Source: an uncultured Candidatus Melainabacteria bacterium
GTDB lineage: Bacteria > Cyanobacteriota > Vampirovibrionia > Gastranaerophilales > Gastranaerophilaceae
Direction: 5' to 3'
Assembly (NCBI GenBank): GCA_934693215.1
Contig: CAKUVB010000074.1
Span: 1-8,221, forward strand
Length of the DNA: 8,221 bases
The translations under genes were made by a program, and so were the position numbers. The notes under the pieces are model-generated. The model did not search any database, was not told the origin of the DNA, and saw only the letters and a program-made list of their open reading frames with translations. Each line of letters opens with the position of its first letter. Within the stretch, counting starts at the first letter, position 1. Of the stretch, positions 5,988-8,221 are shown piece after piece.

Positions 5988-6011
5988 AATTTATGTGTTT
6001 AGCTTTTTGAA

Positions 6012-7277
6012 TTATAATTTATCAAAACCTGTATATTTTCTCAAAACTTCAGGGATTATAACAGTACCGTCAGCTTGTTGGAAGTTTTCAATAATAGCTG
6101 CAAATGTTCTACCAACTGCAAGACCTGAACCATTAATAGTGTGTACAAATTGAGTTTTTCCTGTAGCTTTATCTCTGTATCTAATATTAGCACGTCTAGC
6201 TTGATAATCTCCATAGTTAGAGCAACTAGAAATTTCTTTGTAGTTATTGTAAGATGGCATCCAAACTTCTAAGTCATAACATTTGTTTGCAGAGAAACCG
6301 ATATCAGATGTACATAAAGCAACTCGTCTATAAGGAAGTCCTAGTAGTTCTAACATTCTTTCGCCATCTTTTGTTAGTTTTTCGTGTTCTTCCGGACTAG
6401 TTTGTGGAGTACATAATTTAACCATTTCAACCTTATTGAATTGGTGAACTCTGATAAGACCTCTTGTATCTTTACCTGCAGAACCCGCTTCACGTCTAAA
6501 ACAAGGTGTATATGCAGTCATATATTTTGGCAAATCATCTTCTGAAAGAATTTCACCAGCATAAATATTTGTTACAGGAACTTCAGCTGTAGGAATAAGA
6601 TATAAATCCTCATCTACACATTTATACATATCTTCTTTAAACTTAGGAAGTTGTCCTGTACCTGTCATTGTAGCGGCATTAGCCATAAATGGTGGAAGTA
6701 TTTCTTCATAACCTTCGTTTTCTGTGTGTTGGTCAAGGAAGAAGTTTATAATAGCACGTTCTAATCTTGCACCTTTACCTCTGTATAGGGTGAATCTAGA
6801 TTGTGATAATTTTACACCACGTTCAAAATCAACAAGTCCTTTTTCTTCACATATATCCCAGTGAGCTTTGTATTCAAAATCAAATTTTGTAGGCTCACCC
6901 CAACGAGAAACTTCAACATTGTAATCCTCTGTTGGACCTATAGGTGTTGTTTCATCAGGAATGTTTGGTATATGAAGTAACAAATCTCTTTGAGCAGAAT
7001 CTAGTTCTACTTGTTTAGCTTCAAGTTCTTTTATTTTATCGCCTAAAGTTCTAACTTCTTCTTGAATAGAATCGGTATTTTCACCGTTCTTTTTCATCAT
7101 ACCAATTTTTTGAGAATCAGCTTTTCTTTTTGCTCTCAATTCATCAGCTTCTGTTTGAACTTTTCTACGTTCTTCATCAATTTCTATAACTTTGTCAATA
7201 GATAAGTCTGGCGAGCGTCTTTTTAATAGCTCATTAATTTTTTCTGGATTTTCTCTTATAAGTTTAATGTCTAACAT
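6012..7277 (-). CDS. serS: Seryl-tRNA synthetase
   Basis: SerS charges tRNA-Ser (and tRNA-Sec where present) with serine in the cytosol, using ATP. The 421-residue length is normal for the bacterial enzyme. The N-terminus MLDIKLIRENPEKI leads into the antiparallel coiled-coil arm that holds the tRNA's long variable arm (about 28-100, rich in Glu/Lys/Arg heptads). The class II core follows: motif 1 region around GARLERAIINFF (169-180), the serine-binding TAE (230-232), motif 2 FRREAGSAGKDTRGLIRVHQF (260-280), the SSCSNYGDYQARR segment (350-362) and motif 3 GSGLAVGRTFAAIIEN (383-398). All look intact. AAAGGGTAG (7282-7290) precedes the ATG. The 69-base gap to the upstream TolC-family gene contains a TATAAT, so the gene may have its own promoter. 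I see no T-box-like leader; the gap is too short for one. It ends in the strong hairpin at 5929-5987. Confidence 0.98.
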   Translation of the reverse strand: MLDIKLIRENPEKINELLKRRSPDLSIDKVIEIDEERRKVQTEADELRAKRKADSQKIGMMKKNGENTDSIQEEVRTLGDKIKELEAKQVELDSAQRDLLLHIPNIPDETTPIGPTEDYNVEVSRWGEPTKFDFEYKAHWDICEEKGLVDFERGVKLSQSRFTLYRGKGARLERAIINFFLDQHTENEGYEEILPPFMANAATMTGTGQLPKFKEDMYKCVDEDLYLIPTAEVPVTNIYAGEILSEDDLPKYMTAYTPCFRREAGSAGKDTRGLIRVHQFNKVEMVKLCTPQTSPEEHEKLTKDGERMLELLGLPYRRVALCTSDIGFSANKCYDLEVWMPSYNNYKEISSCSNYGDYQARRANIRYRDKATGKTQFVHTINGSGLAVGRTFAAIIENFQQADGTVIIPEVLRKYTGFDKL

Positions 7278-7316
7278 AATTCTACCCTTTCTTATCTAAT
7301 GTTTTTACAAGATAAT

Positions 7317-7343
7317 ATTATATTAAACATATATTACAATCAA
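7317..7343 (-). promoter_or_regulatory. Possible serS promoter
   Basis: On the minus strand TATAAT (7317-7322) is preceded by TTGATT (7338-7343) with a short 15-base spacer, just after the stop codon of the upstream gene. The -10 is perfect but the spacing is poor and the surroundings are very AT-rich. serS could equally be read through from the TolC-family gene. Confidence 0.3.
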
Positions 7344-7346
7344 TCA

Positions 7347-8221
7347 CTAATCATCAGGATAAGAGAAGAAATTATGTAAACTTCTTATAATTTTGTTTTT
7401 GTAATGACGAGTTTGGTATGCAGGTTTTGTTGATTTTGATTTGCATACTTTATTTTTTTGTACTTTTTCTTTTTTAACTTTTTTAGTCTGTTGCGTTTTT
7501 GGTGTTGTAGCTTGTTCAGATTTTATTTGTTCAGCTTTAACATCTTTTGATACAACTTTTTCGTCTTTCTTTAACTCAACAGAGCCATCTATGATATTTT
7601 TACCTATTGCTTTTTCTAAGTTTGCACGTGCAGTATTAAATTCATACAAAGTATTATAATATTGTACTCTTGCGTTTGCATATTGAACTTGTGCCTCTTT
7701 TAGTTCTATAGGATTACCAACACCTACTTTGTACCTGCCAAAAGATAGGTCATAGTTTTCTTTTGCTTGTTTTACTTGTAGTGTAGATACCGGTATTTGG
7801 TTTTTCTTTTCAATAAGAGAATAAAACGCATTTTGTATTTCTAAATATATGTCATTTTGAGTCGAATGTGAATTCGCAATTTCTTTAGTGTGCATAGATT
7901 GAGCTTCTTTTATTTGGTTACGAATAAGCATACCGTTAATTTGTGGGAAATTTAAGTAAGCTCCTATGTTGTAACCATAGTTAGATGTAAAAGAGCGACC
8001 ACCGATTGAATAATTGCCATCAAACTCTAAAGTCGGGTACCAAGCTTTTTTAGTTAATTTTACATTTTGATTCGCAGATTGAACTTTTACTTCTGACAAT
8101 TGGTAATCAGGACGAGCCTCTTTAGCGATATCAACAGCTTGAGTTAATGTTAAATTACAAGGATTGTATTTTAGTTTATCTAAAATATTATACTTGTTCA
8201 TATATGGTAGCCCCATAGTAT
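7347..8221 (-). CDS. TolC-family outer-membrane efflux protein (5' end beyond the window)
   Basis: TolC-family proteins are trimeric outer-membrane channels that work with inner-membrane pumps in efflux or type I secretion. The visible ~290 residues are the second of the two repeated halves. LTLTQAVDIAKEARPDYQ (22-39, counted from the Met at 8216) starts the repeat, YPTLEFDGNYSIGG (60-73) is the first outer-membrane strand and the region around 83-95 the second. The long helices follow, with the characteristic GRYKVGVGNPIELKEAQ (160-176) and ARANLEKAIG (196-205). The frame is open upstream of that Met to the edge, and the first half is missing, so the Met is internal and the gene is partial. 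After the domain comes an unusual 70-residue tail (about 216-289) very rich in lysine and glutamine (KTQQTKKVKKEKVQKNKVCK) that ordinary TolC proteins lack. No pump component is in view. It lies 69 bases upstream of serS. Confidence 0.88.
   Translation of the reverse strand, partial: TMGLPYMNKYNILDKLKYNPCNLTLTQAVDIAKEARPDYQLSEVKVQSANQNVKLTKKAWYPTLEFDGNYSIGGRSFTSNYGYNIGAYLNFPQINGMLIRNQIKEAQSMHTKEIANSHSTQNDIYLEIQNAFYSLIEKKNQIPVSTLQVKQAKENYDLSFGRYKVGVGNPIELKEAQVQYANARVQYYNTLYEFNTARANLEKAIGKNIIDGSVELKKDEKVVSKDVKAEQIKSEQATTPKTQQTKKVKKEKVQKNKVCKSKSTKPAYQTRHYKNKIIRSLHNFFSYPDD

Larger units (their letters stand above)
5705..6011. other. 307-base intergenic spacer with regulatory-looking repeats and the serS terminator
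   Basis: No credible gene is visible in this AT-rich stretch on either strand. Its right part (5929-5987) is the hairpin that ends serS. Its left part (5714-5789) holds the ribosome binding site, a possible promoter and a palindrome belonging to the repeat-protein gene. The middle (about 5790-5925) shows only AT-rich sequence without a structure I can support; a small RNA cannot be excluded but nothing points to one. Confidence 0.7.

Noticed and set aside
7278..7346. The gap upstream of serS, considered as a T-box riboswitch controlling the synthetase.
   Set aside because: At 69 bases it is too short for a T-box leader, and no T-box sequence or terminator is visible in it.

Overview
The window is AT-rich with AAAGGAG-type ribosome binding sites. 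It comes from a bacterium with an outer membrane (a TolC-family outer-membrane efflux protein) that makes vitamin B6 by the DXP-dependent route (PdxJ). It also carries a MurT-type Mur ligase, best known from Gram-positive cell walls. This mix, the YtxH/DUF948 envelope proteins and the large KILDNEKLYNN-type repeat protein fit best with a non-photosynthetic relative of cyanobacteria (Vampirovibrionia/Melainabacteria, for example gut Gastranaerophilales). That placement is an inference from gene content and composition; no marker in the window proves it.

Layout. Positions 1-1414 (minus strand) hold four small genes in one orientation. Transcribed from right to left they are a membrane-anchored helical protein, a YtxH-like protein, a DUF948 (YtxG-like) protein and a second YtxH-like protein that runs off the left edge. 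They look like two successive pairs of 'anchored helical protein + YtxH'. An 82-base intergenic region (1415-1496) separates them from a divergent plus-strand operon, murT - pdxJ - small zinc-ribbon protein (1497-3863), whose genes lie 1-2 bases apart. That operon ends in a hairpin that overlaps the last stop codon and probably terminates transcription in both directions.

Positions 3908-5704 (minus) encode a 598-residue protein made mostly of about twelve degenerate copies of a 34-41-residue helical repeat, with no function I recognise. Upstream of it a 307-base spacer (5705-6011) holds candidate regulatory repeats and a long hairpin that ends serS. serS (6012-7277, minus) encodes seryl-tRNA synthetase. 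A TolC-family gene (7347 to the right edge, minus) is cut off at its 5' end.

Functionally, the left half is envelope-related: muropeptide amidation through MurT and small membrane-associated YtxH/DUF948 proteins. It also includes cofactor biosynthesis. The right half combines housekeeping translation (SerS) with an efflux/secretion channel. No tRNA, rRNA, CRISPR array, insertion sequence or phage gene is visible. The features most worth a second look are the repeat protein and its promoter region, the MurT gene lacking an adjacent gatD, and the duplicated DUF948-like/YtxH cluster.
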